From Achromobacter sp. UMC46 (lineage in GTDB: Bacteria > Pseudomonadota > Gammaproteobacteria > Burkholderiales > Burkholderiaceae_B), in contig NZ_LZZS01000004.1 of NCBI RefSeq assembly GCF_014170335.1, positions 62,001 through 126,000 of the forward strand: DNA of 64,000 nt, written 5' to 3'. Numbering within the stretch: position 1 is the stretch's first letter; each line of letters begins with the position of its first letter. A program made the position numbers and the translations under genes. The notes under the pieces are model-generated. The model had not been told where the DNA came from, did no database searches, and saw only the letters and a program-made list of their open reading frames with translations. Positions 1 to 8,838 of the stretch are shown here, piece by piece.

Positions 1-803
1 ACCTCGGCCGGCCGCTGCGCGATGATGCCCCAGCCGCTGATCGGCACGGCCGCGTAGCCCGCAAGCATGTCCACGCCTTGGGTGTTGACGACGCGCTGCG
101 CGCCCGCATGGCCTGTGGTCACGGCTGCCACCACCGGATTGCGCATGACGTTTTCGCCCACCCGGTCGGTCTCCATGTGATAGATCAGCTGGCCGTCGCT
201 ATCCACCACGAACAGATACGAGCCGTCCTGATAGTGGTGTTTGCCCAGCAGCTCCTGCAAGGCGCTTTCATTGCGCAGATAGATCGTGCCGGCGATGTAG
301 CCCCTATAGCGGCCGTCGTTGGAATAGATCGGGTGCGACAGGTTGATGAGCATGTTGCCAGCAATCGACACATAGGGCTTGCTGATTACCGGTTGGCGAG
401 CCTGCAACGCGGCGCGGCTGCCCGGGCTGTCCACCCGCGTGCCCAGGAAATTCCGGAAATTCTGCGTGGTGGCCAGGATGACGCCGTCGGCGCTGACGAT
501 GCCCACGGAGTTGAAGCTGTCGGTCTGCTCTTGCACGCGCGCGACTTCGGCGGCAAGAACGTCGGGCGCATCGATTTGCGCGGCCATGTGCCGGGCACTG
601 TAAGCCAACTGCTGCTGCGCGCCCTTCAGGAAGTTGCCGGTGCTTTCGGCCAGCTTGGCCGCGTACACGCGGTTCGATTCCAGCGTGTTGGTGATGAGCA
701 GGTCACGCTGCACGCGATAGCTGGCATAGAGCGCGTTGGCCGTCGCGGCGACGGCGCTTAGTACGGTAAGCGCAAGCACAAGCCCGCGTAGATTGATTCG
801 CAT
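1..803 (-). CDS. dCache-domain membrane sensor, probably diguanylate cyclase (partial, 3' end missing)
   Basis: The frame is open from an ATG at 803 to the window edge, giving 267 residues. An N-terminal membrane helix (residues about 5-25) is followed by a double-Cache-like periplasmic region, with the segments SFNSVGIVSADGVILA and SYLFVVDSDGQLIYHMETD typical of such sensors. The output domain lies outside the window. The first 70 residues closely resemble the complete GGDEF protein at 52390-53964 (shared pattern of helix, ALYAxYxVQ and the following amphipathic segment), so a diguanylate cyclase output is inferred, though a chemoreceptor or histidine kinase cannot be excluded. The gene was recognised by reading the minus strand; long open frames on the opposite strand here are shadows. 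Confidence 0.75.
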   Translation of the reverse strand, partial: MRINLRGLVLALTVLSAVAATANALYASYRVQRDLLITNTLESNRVYAAKLAESTGNFLKGAQQQLAYSARHMAAQIDAPDVLAAEVARVQEQTDSFNSVGIVSADGVILATTQNFRNFLGTRVDSPGSRAALQARQPVISKPYVSIAGNMLINLSHPIYSNDGRYRGYIAGTIYLRNESALQELLGKHHYQDGSYLFVVDSDGQLIYHMETDRVGENVMRNPVVAAVTTGHAGAQRVVNTQGVDMLAGYAAVPISGWGIIAQRPAE

Positions 804-982
804 GGTCGGGGCGGGCTGGGGGGGCCAGGGCAGGCGCGGCGCCAGGCCGCGGGTGATAGGAGGGGCGTCATGCCGGCGGGCAGGGCCACGTTCAAGAACC
901 GCTGATTGCAAACGATTGTAAACAAAACAAAGATTCTTTCGGTCCTGTCTACGCCAACAGTTACGGCAGCGCCTGAGCCGAT

Positions 983-2062
983 CTATAGGCCGTCTGCGTC
1001 GGGCTCGTCCAGCAGCCGCGCCGCGGGGGACCGGGCGGCGGCGCCGGCACGGAAATAGCCCATCACGGTCGCCACGCTGGCGTGCCCGGTCATGGCCATC
1101 GTGTCGCCCAGCGGCACATTGCGCCGGCCGGCCTCGGTCACGAAGCCCGAGCGCAGGCTGTGCGCCGAGAAGTCGCCTTCCAGGCCCGCCAGCCGGCAGC
1201 GTTCCTGCACGATGTCCCGCACTGCGGCGGCCGCCAGGGGTTCGCCGACAACATCGCCTCGGCGCACGCGGCGAAAGATCGGCCCTTGGCGGATGCCGCT
1301 TGCGGCCAGCCAGGCGTTCAGGGCCTGGGCGGCGGAACCGGAGATGGGCTTCTGGTCGTCCGCACGCTGCGCGCCTGATTGATTGGTCTTGGAATGCGCC
1401 AGCGTGTAGAGGAATCCTTCTCCCGTGCGCACCGTGTTTTCAACCGTCGCCCGCACGACTTCCGAACGGCGGCGGCCGCCACTTGCCCACGCGAACAGCA
1501 GCAGGGCGCGGTCGCGCACGCCGCGCAGCGTGTCGTCGCACGTGGCCAGCATCGCCTGCAGGGGCTCGCGGGTCAGCGCTTCTTTCTTGGCGGGCGCCAC
1601 GCCTCGCCGGGCGTAGGCGCGGCGGGTCTTGGCCAACAGCTCGCGGACCGGAGCCGCGCGGCAAGGGTTGGGGTGGCCCAACAGTTCATGCGCCTTGGAC
1701 AGCACGGACAGGCGCTGGAGCAGCGTGTTCAGGCTGGGTGCGCCCAGCTTGCCTTTGGCTTTCAGGCGCACCAGTTCCAAGTCCAGCGCCAACGGCAGTT
1801 CCCATTTCAGGCCGTGATCGGTCGACCGCTGGGCGTGGTCCACTACGAACTGGATGACGGCAGCTTCGGGCAGGGGCAGCGCGAAAGGCTGCCCGTAACG
1901 CAGTTCGAACCAGGCCGTCCAGTACCGGATGGCCGCGCGGTAGCTGGCGGCGGTGTTGGCCGAACTGCCTTCCCGCATGAGGTTGCGGACTGCGGCATCG
2001 GCCTGACTGTCCAGCGCATGCGGGTCCAGCAAAGGCAGCGAGGCAAGCAGGGTCAGCTGCAT
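983..2062 (-). CDS. Tyrosine recombinase (phage-integrase family), orphan
   Basis: The 359-residue protein has an N-terminal SAM-like core-binding region (residues about 20-130) and a C-terminal catalytic domain. The catalytic set is visible: Arg198 in the R-x-S-E motif (GGRRRSEV), the H301-x-x-R304 box (HSLRSGF), His327 (TGHAS) and the nucleophile Tyr336 (MGYFRAG). It therefore looks active. No excisionase, other phage gene, tRNA or flanking att-like direct repeat was found nearby, so it is an isolated recombinase, not part of an obvious island. Its target cannot be told from sequence; XerC/XerD is unlikely because the N-terminal half differs in length and content. Confidence 0.9.
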   Translation of the reverse strand: MQLTLLASLPLLDPHALDSQADAAVRNLMREGSSANTAASYRAAIRYWTAWFELRYGQPFALPLPEAAVIQFVVDHAQRSTDHGLKWELPLALDLELVRLKAKGKLGAPSLNTLLQRLSVLSKAHELLGHPNPCRAAPVRELLAKTRRAYARRGVAPAKKEALTREPLQAMLATCDDTLRGVRDRALLLFAWASGGRRRSEVVRATVENTVRTGEGFLYTLAHSKTNQSGAQRADDQKPISGSAAQALNAWLAASGIRQGPIFRRVRRGDVVGEPLAAAAVRDIVQERCRLAGLEGDFSAHSLRSGFVTEAGRRNVPLGDTMAMTGHASVATVMGYFRAGAAARSPAARLLDEPDADGL

Positions 2063-2101
2063 CGGGGGAGGGGTCTGGAACGTGTCATCGGCCCCACCAT
2101 T

Positions 2102-2542
2102 TTAGGGCATGGGGCCGGCACTTGGGCGTTGCTGCGCGGCCTGCATCAATGCCTCCAGGATCGGGCAGGAGGGTTGCGGCCCGTCGGGATACGCGTCCGC
2201 CAGGCGCTGCAGGACCTGCTGCGGCGCCTGGCCGCCCCGCCACAACGACAGCAGTTGGGCGGTCTCGTTCATGCCGAATCCCAGGACGTGCGTCCGCCTG
2301 ATGAAGCGCAACACGGAGATATCGTCGTGCGTATAGCGTCGTTCGGATGCGCGGGCGCGTGTGGCGTGCTTGGCGCGTTCGGCGCCGACGAGCAAGCCTC
2401 GCGCTTCGCAATGGCGCACCAGACGTTCCGACACGTCGGCGCGCGCAGTGACCTCTTCGATTCCCCATCGAGGCTCGTTTCCGGCGGCCGGCGGCCGGGG
2501 CGTGGTCGAATGCGCGGGCGGGGTGTGGTTGCGATCGTTCAT
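2102..2542 (-). CDS. MerR-family transcriptional regulator
   Basis: The protein has 146 residues. After a Pro-rich 25-residue leader comes a MerR winged-helix domain: WGIEEVTARADVSERLVRHCEARGLL, then the wing segment ERRYTHDDISVLRFIRRTHVLGFGMNE. The C-terminal part (PSCPILEALMQ) holds a single Cys and no clear metal-binding loop, so the ligand is unknown. It lies 39 bases downstream of nothing on its own strand and just upstream of the recombinase start, so the two may be transcribed together. A start further upstream gives no recognisable sequence. Confidence 0.82.
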   Translation of the reverse strand: MNDRNHTPPAHSTTPRPPAAGNEPRWGIEEVTARADVSERLVRHCEARGLLVGAERAKHATRARASERRYTHDDISVLRFIRRTHVLGFGMNETAQLLSLWRGGQAPQQVLQRLADAYPDGPQPSCPILEALMQAAQQRPSAGPMP

Positions 2543-2636
2543 GTGAGCTCCTGTCCGTTGAAACCAGCTTGGAGCTTCCAGCCTTCCATGCGGTCAAGGT
2601 CAAGCGCCCTCTGCCTTTCCTGTCGAGTGTCGCCGC

Positions 2637-3539
2637 TCAGGCCGCCACGCCATGGCGTTCAGCGATGCGCAGCAACAACGCGTCCAGTTCCTGAAGAATC
2701 TGCCGATTGTCGTCCGCCCGGCGCACCACCGCCGAGGGCATGGCGGGCAGGTCGATTTCGACGAACGCGATCTCGGGCGTGGCGTAATAGCTGGCCGCGC
2801 GCTTGGTCAGCATGAGCAAGCCCTGCCGCGTATTCACCGCCGCGATCCCTTCCCGAATGGTGCGGACCACGGGTCCGTCGCCGATCGGGCGGCCTTTCGG
2901 GGTGTGCCGCGGGAAGTGATAGTCCTGCCATTCCTGATTGACCGACCCCGGCACCATGCGCACCAGGCGTTCGTCGGCCAACACCTCCGGATCCAGCAGC
3001 GCCGCCGTGGCAAACGGATGATCGTGCGCGACGCAAAGCATGCGCTGGTCCCGCAGGACGATCGGGCCGTGGCTGAGGCCGTCCGCGCCCAGGGGCAGCC
3101 GGCAGAAGGCGGCGTCGACGGAGCCATCCGCCACCGCGGCATAGTGGGTGACGTAGGTCAGCTCAATGAACTCCAGCTCCACGTAGGGGTGGGCGGCCTT
3201 GAATTCGGATACGAGCGGGCGGTATAGCTCGTAGAAACCGCCGCCCAGAAAACCGATGCGCAAATGGCGCGGCTTGCCGGCCGCCTGGCGCTTGCAATCG
3301 TCCAGGGCGCCTTTGATCATGATGACGGCCGGCCCGGCGCCCAGTTTCAAGGTTTCTCCCAGCGGGGTCAGCGCGACGCGACGGCTGCTGCGCTCGAACA
3401 GCGGGCCGCCGAGCGTCCTTTCAAGCGCCTTGACGGCTTCCGACACAGACGATTGGCCCATGTGCAGCGCTTCGGCGGCGCGTCCGAAGTGCAGCGTCTC
3501 GGCGACGGTCAGAAAACATTCCAGTTGGCGTAGATCCAT
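2637..3539 (-). CDS. LysR-family transcriptional regulator of the adjacent hydrolase operon
   Basis: The protein has 300 residues from the ATG at 3539; the open frame extends upstream but only this start gives the canonical N-terminus MDLRQLECFLTVAETLHFGRAAEALH. The helix-turn-helix spans residues 1-60 and the periplasmic-binding-like effector domain about 90-295 (LRIGFLGGGFYELYRPLVSEF). It is divergent from the hydrolase-MFS-SDR operon starting at 3698, with a candidate T-N11-A box between them (3582-3596), so by the usual LysR arrangement it probably controls that operon and itself. The inducer is unknown. Confidence 0.92.
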   Translation of the reverse strand: MDLRQLECFLTVAETLHFGRAAEALHMGQSSVSEAVKALERTLGGPLFERSSRRVALTPLGETLKLGAGPAVIMIKGALDDCKRQAAGKPRHLRIGFLGGGFYELYRPLVSEFKAAHPYVELEFIELTYVTHYAAVADGSVDAAFCRLPLGADGLSHGPIVLRDQRMLCVAHDHPFATAALLDPEVLADERLVRMVPGSVNQEWQDYHFPRHTPKGRPIGDGPVVRTIREGIAAVNTRQGLLMLTKRAASYYATPEIAFVEIDLPAMPSAVVRRADDNRQILQELDALLLRIAERHGVAA

Positions 3540-3581
3540 GCTCGCGGTCGTCGAAGGCAGGGCGGAGCGTCGCCCAGATTG

Positions 3582-3596
3582 ATCGGAAACACCGAT
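3582..3596. promoter_or_regulatory. Candidate LysR-type operator (T-N11-A palindrome)
   Basis: The sequence ATCGG-AAACA-CCGAT is a perfect 5-bp inverted repeat with a 5-base spacer and fits the T-N11-A rule for LysR boxes. It lies 43 bases upstream of the LysR start (3539) and about 100 bases upstream of the divergent hydrolase start (3698), the usual position for an activation/autoregulation site. Confidence 0.55.
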
Positions 3597-3697
3597 TGAT
3601 TGGGCGAATAATACCGCTTGTTCCCCCTTCCGGCGATGGGCAGAATTTCCTCCGCCTGCCAACAAACAGGCAAATCAATCATGACGGAGGGACAGAA

Positions 3698-4627
3698 GTG
3701 GAAGAGATAAAACAGAAGCGCGCGGCAATCAAAGAATCGGCAGAGCCGATTGAATTCCTGGTGGATGGCGACCGTATCCGCGGCACCTTGTATCTGCCGG
3801 CGAAGGCCGAAGGGCCGGTGGGCGCCGTTGCCCTGGCGCACGGCTGGTCCATGGTGGCGGGCGGAGACCTCGAGGACTACGCCGCCGCCGTCGTCAACGA
3901 AGGGCTGGCCGCCATGACGTTCGATTTCCGTAACCTGGGGCGCAGCGACGGATTGCCCCGCCAGGAGATTGATCCGCAGCGGCAGATCCAGGATTTCAGG
4001 TCGGCCATCTCCTACCTGCGCCAGCGGCCGGAGGTGGATAGAGAACGCATCGGCATCTGGGGCAGCAGCTACAGCGGCGGACACGCGCTGACGGTTGCCG
4101 CGATCGACCGGCGGGTCAAGTGCGTCGTGAGCCAGGTTCCGACGACCAGTGGCTTTTCGGCCGCGCAACGGCGCGTGCGATATGACAAGGCGCAAGCCCT
4201 GCAGGCCGCGTTCGAGGCCGACCGCGAGGCCCGCGACGCGGGGCTGCCGCCCGCGACTTTGCGCATGGTCGATGCGGATCCGGACGCGCCGGTGGCTTAC
4301 CCCGGACCGGATTCGTACGAATACATGAGCGGCGAGGCCGAGCGCTGCCCGTCGTGGGTCAACGAAGTGACCCTGAGGTCGTTGGAACTGGCCCGCGCTT
4401 ATGAGCCGGGCATGTATGTCCGCCGCATCGCGCCCACGCCATTGCTGATGATCGTGGCGACGGGCGACGGATTGACGCCTGCCGATCTGCAGCAGGACGC
4501 CTTCAATGCCGCGCATCAGCCCAAGCAATTGCTGCTGCTGCCCGGCGGCCACTACTCCGTCTACACGGAACACTTTGAACGTACCAGCCGCGAAGCGGCC
4601 GCTTGGTTTGCCCATCACCTGCGCTGA
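3698..4627 (+). CDS. Alpha/beta hydrolase (dienelactone hydrolase / S15-esterase-like)
   Basis: The protein has 309 residues. The GTG start at 3698 was chosen because GGAGG lies seven bases upstream, while an ATG at 3681 runs into a stop after ten codons. Residues about 40-130 hold the fold core: LAHGW oxyanion region, MTFDFRNLGRSDG, and the nucleophile motif WGSSYSGGH with Ser124 as the likely nucleophile. The C-terminal part carries a probable acid (VATGDGLTPADLQ) and base (LPGGHYSVY). It is probably cytoplasmic, with no signal peptide. It starts the operon with an MFS transporter and two SDR oxidoreductases, suggesting ester or lactone cleavage of an imported compound. Confidence 0.85.
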   Translation: MEEIKQKRAAIKESAEPIEFLVDGDRIRGTLYLPAKAEGPVGAVALAHGWSMVAGGDLEDYAAAVVNEGLAAMTFDFRNLGRSDGLPRQEIDPQRQIQDFRSAISYLRQRPEVDRERIGIWGSSYSGGHALTVAAIDRRVKCVVSQVPTTSGFSAAQRRVRYDKAQALQAAFEADREARDAGLPPATLRMVDADPDAPVAYPGPDSYEYMSGEAERCPSWVNEVTLRSLELARAYEPGMYVRRIAPTPLLMIVATGDGLTPADLQQDAFNAAHQPKQLLLLPGGHYSVYTEHFERTSREAAAWFAHHLR

Positions 4628-4645
4628 CGCGCCAACGGAAAAAAA

Positions 4646-5980
4646 ATGACAACGACAATCATGGAGACACAGGACCGCCGGCGGCGGCTTGCATCGCTAC
4701 GCGCCGCCGCCGTGGGCAATGCGCTGGAATGGTTCGACTGGACGCTGTATGGCACGTTCTCGGCCTATCTGGCGATGAACCTGTTCGACCCTGCCGACCG
4801 CACGTCGGCGCTGTTGGCCACGCTGGCCGTGTTTGCGGGCGGCTTTCTTGCCCGGCCCGTCGGCGGCTGGCTGTTCGGCCGCATTGGCGACCGTTATGGC
4901 CGCAAGTTCACGCTCGTCCTCACGATGTGCCTGCTGGCGCTGACCAGCCTGGCCATCGCCGTGCTGCCGACTTACGAACAGGCGGGCGTGCTTGCGTCGA
5001 TCCTGCTGTTCGCCTGCCGCCTGATGCAGGGGCTGGCGCATGGCGGGGAGTCGGGCGTGGCCTATACCTATGTCGCCGAAATCGCGCCGCCCGCCCGCCG
5101 CGGCCTGTGGTCCAGCTCGGTGTTCGTCAGCGTGACCATCGGCGTCATGGCGGCCACCGCGCTTGCGGCGCTGTTGACGTCCTGGCTGGGCAAGCCGGCG
5201 ATGGAGGCGTGGGGATGGCGGGTGGGGTTTGCAGTGGGGGCGCTGTTGGGCGTCTACGCGCTGTTCCTGCGCCGCAGCGCCAGCGAAAGCGAGGTGTTCG
5301 AGCATCAGGCGGAGCAGGGCGGGCGCCAGAAAGTGTCAAAAGGCCAAGCGCTGCGCATCGCACGCAACATCGTGATGATCGCGGCGGCGTCCAACGCCAC
5401 GTACTACACCTGGGTCACGTTCGCGCCCGCCACGGCCATCGCCACGAAAGGCATGGACCCGGCAGGCGCCTATACCGCCAGCCTGATTGCGCAATTGATC
5501 TGCCTGCTGTGGCTGCCGGTCTGCGGCTGGCTGGCCGACCGCTATGGACGCAAGCCCATGGTCATGGCCTTTGGCCTGGCGGTGGCGCTGGTGGTCTTCC
5601 CGGTGTCGCACCTGGTCACCGACCAGCCGTGGACGCTGTTCGTCGCCCAGTTGATCGGGCTGCTGGTATGGGCGTTGCTCGCGGCCATTTTTCCGGCCGT
5701 GCTGGCGGAACAGGTTCCCACCGGCGCGCGGGCGATGGGCGTGGGGTTCATCTCTTCGCTGTCGGTCGCGATATTCGGCGGGACCGCGCCCTACATCAAT
5801 GCCTGGCTGGGCGCCCAGGGGCTGGAGTGGGTCTACACGGCCTACGTGGGCGCGCTGGGATTGATGGCGTTCGCGGGCGGCCTGTTGATCAAGGAGACGG
5901 CGGGGATGGACCTGAACGACATCCGCGTGCCTGGGCAGGCATCCGGCGGCGCAACGGGCAAGCGCGCGGCCTTCAACTGA
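4646..5980 (+). CDS. MFS transporter, metabolite:proton symporter family
   Basis: The protein has 444 residues and twelve predicted membrane helices. The opening (AAAVGNALEWFDWTLYGTFSAYLA) and the loop motif GRIGDRYGRKFTLVLTM are hallmarks of the metabolite:H+ symporter branch that includes ShiA, ProP and KgtP-like proteins. It begins 18 bases after the hydrolase stop, with only a weak A-rich ribosome site, and is followed 22 bases later by an SDR gene, so it is likely co-transcribed as the uptake step of this catabolic operon. The substrate is not identifiable, but an organic acid would fit the subfamily. Confidence 0.9.
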   Translation: MTTTIMETQDRRRRLASLRAAAVGNALEWFDWTLYGTFSAYLAMNLFDPADRTSALLATLAVFAGGFLARPVGGWLFGRIGDRYGRKFTLVLTMCLLALTSLAIAVLPTYEQAGVLASILLFACRLMQGLAHGGESGVAYTYVAEIAPPARRGLWSSSVFVSVTIGVMAATALAALLTSWLGKPAMEAWGWRVGFAVGALLGVYALFLRRSASESEVFEHQAEQGGRQKVSKGQALRIARNIVMIAAASNATYYTWVTFAPATAIATKGMDPAGAYTASLIAQLICLLWLPVCGWLADRYGRKPMVMAFGLAVALVVFPVSHLVTDQPWTLFVAQLIGLLVWALLAAIFPAVLAEQVPTGARAMGVGFISSLSVAIFGGTAPYINAWLGAQGLEWVYTAYVGALGLMAFAGGLLIKETAGMDLNDIRVPGQASGGATGKRAAFN

Positions 5981-6002
5981 TTTTCAAACTTTTCACTACG
6001 GT

Positions 6003-6743
6003 ATGAGCAACATGATTTATGCGGATCTTGCAGGGAAAGTCGCGGTCGTCACGGGCGCGGGCGGCGGCATCGGACGCGCGGTGGCGGCGGCGCTTCGGGC
6101 CCAGGGAGCAATCGTAGTCGCTACGGATCGGGACGCCGGCGCGATGTCCGGGGTGGACGCGGATTGCCGCGAGCTCGACGTCACCCAGGCGAAGGCGGCG
6201 CGAGCGCTGGCTGCCGCCGTGGCGTCGCAATATGGCGCGGTGGACATCTGGATCAACAATGCCGGCTTCATGGCGCGGGCGCCCGCCCTGGATATCGACG
6301 AAGCGGCGTGGCAGCGCACGATGGACATCAACCTGAAGGGAACCTTCTTCGGCGCCCAGGCCGCCGCACGGCACATGATCGCGCAAGGCGGCGGCGTCAT
6401 CATCAACCTGTCCAGCTATGCGGGCGTGAAGCCGCGGCCGAACTGCGCCGATTACGCGGCGGCGAAAGCGGGTGTCGCGCACCTGACCCAATGCCTGGCC
6501 CTTGAATGGAGCCCCAAGGGCGTTCGCGTCAACGCCATCGCGCCTGGATTCATCGAAACGCCGATGAGCAGCTGGATGCATGGTGACGCCGGCACCTACG
6601 CGGAATATGTAGAGCGCCTGCCCGCGCGGCGCATGGGGCAGCCCGCCGAAATCGCCGACGCGGCGTTGTATCTGGCGTCGCAGGCGTCGTCCTACGTCAC
6701 GGGTCACGTGCTGCTGGTGGACGGCGGCGTGTCCAAGACATGA
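6003..6743 (+). CDS. SDR-family NAD(P)-dependent oxidoreductase
   Basis: The protein has 246 residues, the classic short-chain dehydrogenase length. It shows the nucleotide-binding TGAGGGIG at 17-24, NNAG at 85-88, the catalytic Ser near 137 (INLSSYAG), the Y151-x3-K155 pair (YAAAKAG) and the C-terminal PGFIETPM and YVTGHVLLVDGG segments. An Asp at the end of beta-2 (TDRDAG) suggests preference for NAD(H). It is the third gene of the operon; its stop overlaps an ATG of the next SDR gene (ATGA at 6740). It probably oxidises a hydroxyl group of the operon's substrate. Confidence 0.92.
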   Translation: MSNMIYADLAGKVAVVTGAGGGIGRAVAAALRAQGAIVVATDRDAGAMSGVDADCRELDVTQAKAARALAAAVASQYGAVDIWINNAGFMARAPALDIDEAAWQRTMDINLKGTFFGAQAAARHMIAQGGGVIINLSSYAGVKPRPNCADYAAAKAGVAHLTQCLALEWSPKGVRVNAIAPGFIETPMSSWMHGDAGTYAEYVERLPARRMGQPAEIADAALYLASQASSYVTGHVLLVDGGVSKT

Positions 6744-6757
6744 GGAGCGAACCTGGA

Positions 6758-7570
6758 ATGGACCAATACTGGAAGGGCAAGGCTGCCGTCGTCACGGGCG
6801 CGGCGCGCGGACAGGGCGCTGCCGAGGTGCTGCGGCTGCTGCGGGCGGGCGCGGTCGTCCATGCGCTGGATGTGTTGCCCGACGATGACGAAAGCTGGGC
6901 GGCGCTGAGGGCTGCCGCCGGCGAGGATGCGGACCGGTTGCGGGTGCGGATCGCAGATGTCAGCAGCGAATCGGATTGGCTTGCCCTGGCGCAAGACCTC
7001 TCTCAAGGCGAGGCGCCCTTGTTCGGGCTGGTGAACAACGCCGGCGTGACCCTGCGCAAGACCGTGACCGAAACCACGTATCGCGAATGGCGCCGCCTGC
7101 TGGACATCAATCTGGACGGGCCTTTCCTGGCTATCCGTACGCTTGCCGGACTGATGCCAGCCGGCGCCGCGATCGTCAACACCTCGTCCACCGCCGGGCT
7201 GACCGGCTATTTCAGCGCCGCGTACACGGCCAGCAAATGGGCGTTGCGCGGTTTGACTCGGGCGGCATCGATGGAGTTGGCAGGGCGGGGCATCCGGGTG
7301 AACACGGTCTGCCCGGGCCTGGTTGAAACGCCGATGATCATGCAGCCCAACGCCGTCCACGACGCCGGCCGCGCTCGGCTGTTCTACGAAGGCAATCGCG
7401 ATGCCACGCCGCTTTCGCGCGGCGCCGACGCCGACGAGATCGCCGCTGCCGTGATGTTCCTGTTGGGGCCCGAGGCCTCGTTCATTACCGGTGCGGACTT
7501 GCCGGTGGATGGGGGCATGACCGGTGGCGGTATCTATTGGCGCATCGGTAAGGCTACCGGGAACCTGTAA
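6758..7570 (+). CDS. SDR-family oxidoreductase
   Basis: The protein has 270 residues from the ATG at 6758, preferred because GAGGAGC lies about ten bases upstream; an earlier ATG at 6740 overlaps the previous stop and would add six residues. Motifs: TGAARGQG (13-20), LVNNAG (93-96), NTSSTAG (Ser near 143) and Y156-TAS-K160. The end (SFITGADLPVDGGMTGG) resembles the carveol/3-alpha-hydroxysteroid dehydrogenase-like branch. It is the last gene of the operon and is followed at once by a strong terminator. Two non-identical SDRs in one operon imply two successive or stereospecific oxidation steps. Confidence 0.92.
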   Translation: MDQYWKGKAAVVTGAARGQGAAEVLRLLRAGAVVHALDVLPDDDESWAALRAAAGEDADRLRVRIADVSSESDWLALAQDLSQGEAPLFGLVNNAGVTLRKTVTETTYREWRRLLDINLDGPFLAIRTLAGLMPAGAAIVNTSSTAGLTGYFSAAYTASKWALRGLTRAASMELAGRGIRVNTVCPGLVETPMIMQPNAVHDAGRARLFYEGNRDATPLSRGADADEIAAAVMFLLGPEASFITGADLPVDGGMTGGGIYWRIGKATGNL

Positions 7571-7585
7571 ACGCGTGCCCGCATG

Positions 7586-7622
7586 GCCCCGCGCCCCTTG
7601 ATCAAGGGCGCGGGGCTTTTTT
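7586..7622 (+). terminator. Rho-independent terminator of the hydrolase-MFS-SDR operon
   Basis: An 11-bp GC-rich stem (GCCCCGCGCCC pairing with GGGCGCGGGGC) encloses a TTGATCAA-containing loop and is followed by six Ts. It begins 16 bases after the last SDR stop. Confidence 0.93.
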
Positions 7623-7673
7623 AACATTGAAATTCTCTTTCGTGGGCACCTGGCGGGCGGCTTCCGTCGTCCA

Positions 7674-7702
7674 TTAACTAAACAATACATATGCTGTATG
7701 AT
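7674..7702 (+). promoter_or_regulatory. Candidate promoter and operator for the kfrA-like gene
   Basis: TTAACT (7674-7679) and TATGAT (7697-7702) are spaced by 17 bases in a locally AT-rich stretch. An inverted repeat ATACA-N5-TGTAT (7685-7699) lies between and over the -10 box. Plasmid KfrA represses its own promoter through a palindromic operator, so this repeat is a plausible autoregulatory site; that is an inference. Confidence 0.55.
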
Positions 7703-7794
7703 ATATAACACAAACAACATTTAAGTCTCGATAAGGTTCCATTATCGTGACTAGTTATTCTTCACGGCGCGAGCCAATCACGGAGTAGCGGGCC

Positions 7795-8838
7795 ATGGCC
7801 ACAGGAATCACCGAAACCGACGTCTGGACCGCAGCGGACGCGCTGTTGCTGGAAGGTGCCCGGCCCACCATCGAACGGGTGCGGCAGAAGATCGGGCGCG
7901 GGTCGCCCAATACGGTCAGCCCGCACCTGGAAACCTGGTTCCGCGCATTGGGCGCGCGCATCAAGGACCCCGGCGCATTCGCCGCGTCGCCGGCGATCCC
8001 GGACCCGGTCGCCCAGGCGGCGGCCCATTTTTGGGCAACCGCGCAGGCGGAAGCGCGCGCCGAACAGGCCGAAACCTATCGGCGGCGGTGGGGGGAACTG
8101 GCGGAGGAAGGCGAACGGCTGGCTGCCGATGCGGAACAACTGCAACAACGCGAAATCCAGCTGGCCAATCGCGAACAGGACCTGCAGGAAGGCCTGAAAG
8201 TGGCAACGGCCCAATTAGCGGCCACCGAAGACCGTTTGCGCGCAGCCGAACAGCAACTGCGTCACCGCGACGATCAGCTCAAGCAGAGCCAGTTGCAGCT
8301 GGAGGACGCCCGCAGCGCCGTGCAGACCCTGCTGACCGAGGCAGAGAAGCTGCGCGACCTGCACGCCCAGGCGCTAGCGGCGACCGAAACACGCCATGCG
8401 GCGCACGAACGCCGCTGGCTGAACGAGCTGGACGCGGAACGCGGGGCGGTCAAGAAGCTGCAGGCGCGTCTGGACGATACGCAGGCCGCGAGCCAACGGC
8501 AGGCTGCCCAATTGCAGACGGCATTGGCCGAGACGCGGGAAGCCAAGCGCGCAGCGGAGCAGGGCGCTCAGGCGTTGCGCGGCGAGATCTCGTCCGTCCA
8601 GCAACGGCTGCTTGCCGCCGACCGGGCAGCCGGCGACGCATTGACCACGGCGCGGCAACGCGAGGCGGCGTTGGAAGCCCGTCTGGCCGCGGGGGACGCG
8701 CAATCGGCGTCGCTGCTGGCGCAACTGGAGCAAAAGGACGGGCAACTGGCCGAGCTGACCCGCCATTTGATGGCACTGGCCAACGAGAAAGCCGCCACGG
8801 CGGCTGCGGCGGCGCTGCCCGCGCAACGACTGCCTTAA
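7795..8838 (+). CDS. KfrA-like DNA-binding coiled-coil protein
   Basis: The protein has 347 residues. Residues 5-60 match the KfrA N-terminal DNA-binding domain (DVWTAADALLLEGARPTIERVRQKIGRGSPNTVSPHL). Residues about 85-335 are an almost unbroken heptad-rich coiled coil full of Gln, Glu, Ala and Arg, ending with an Ala-rich tail. KfrA of broad-host-range plasmids binds its own promoter and forms an alpha-helical scaffold; chromosomal homologues are of unknown function. No plasmid partition genes are near. Its stop codon overlaps that of the convergent lipoprotein gene by two bases. Confidence 0.88.
   Translation: MATGITETDVWTAADALLLEGARPTIERVRQKIGRGSPNTVSPHLETWFRALGARIKDPGAFAASPAIPDPVAQAAAHFWATAQAEARAEQAETYRRRWGELAEEGERLAADAEQLQQREIQLANREQDLQEGLKVATAQLAATEDRLRAAEQQLRHRDDQLKQSQLQLEDARSAVQTLLTEAEKLRDLHAQALAATETRHAAHERRWLNELDAERGAVKKLQARLDDTQAASQRQAAQLQTALAETREAKRAAEQGAQALRGEISSVQQRLLAADRAAGDALTTARQREAALEARLAAGDAQSASLLAQLEQKDGQLAELTRHLMALANEKAATAAAAALPAQRLP

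Noticed and set aside
78-761. A 227-codon plus-strand frame at the window start
   Set aside because: The minus strand reads as a dCache sensor from 803 to the edge with a membrane helix, so this frame is a shadow.
1379-2815. A 478-codon plus-strand frame across the recombinase, MerR and LysR genes
   Set aside because: It runs antisense through three genes with good motifs and has only low-complexity sequence.
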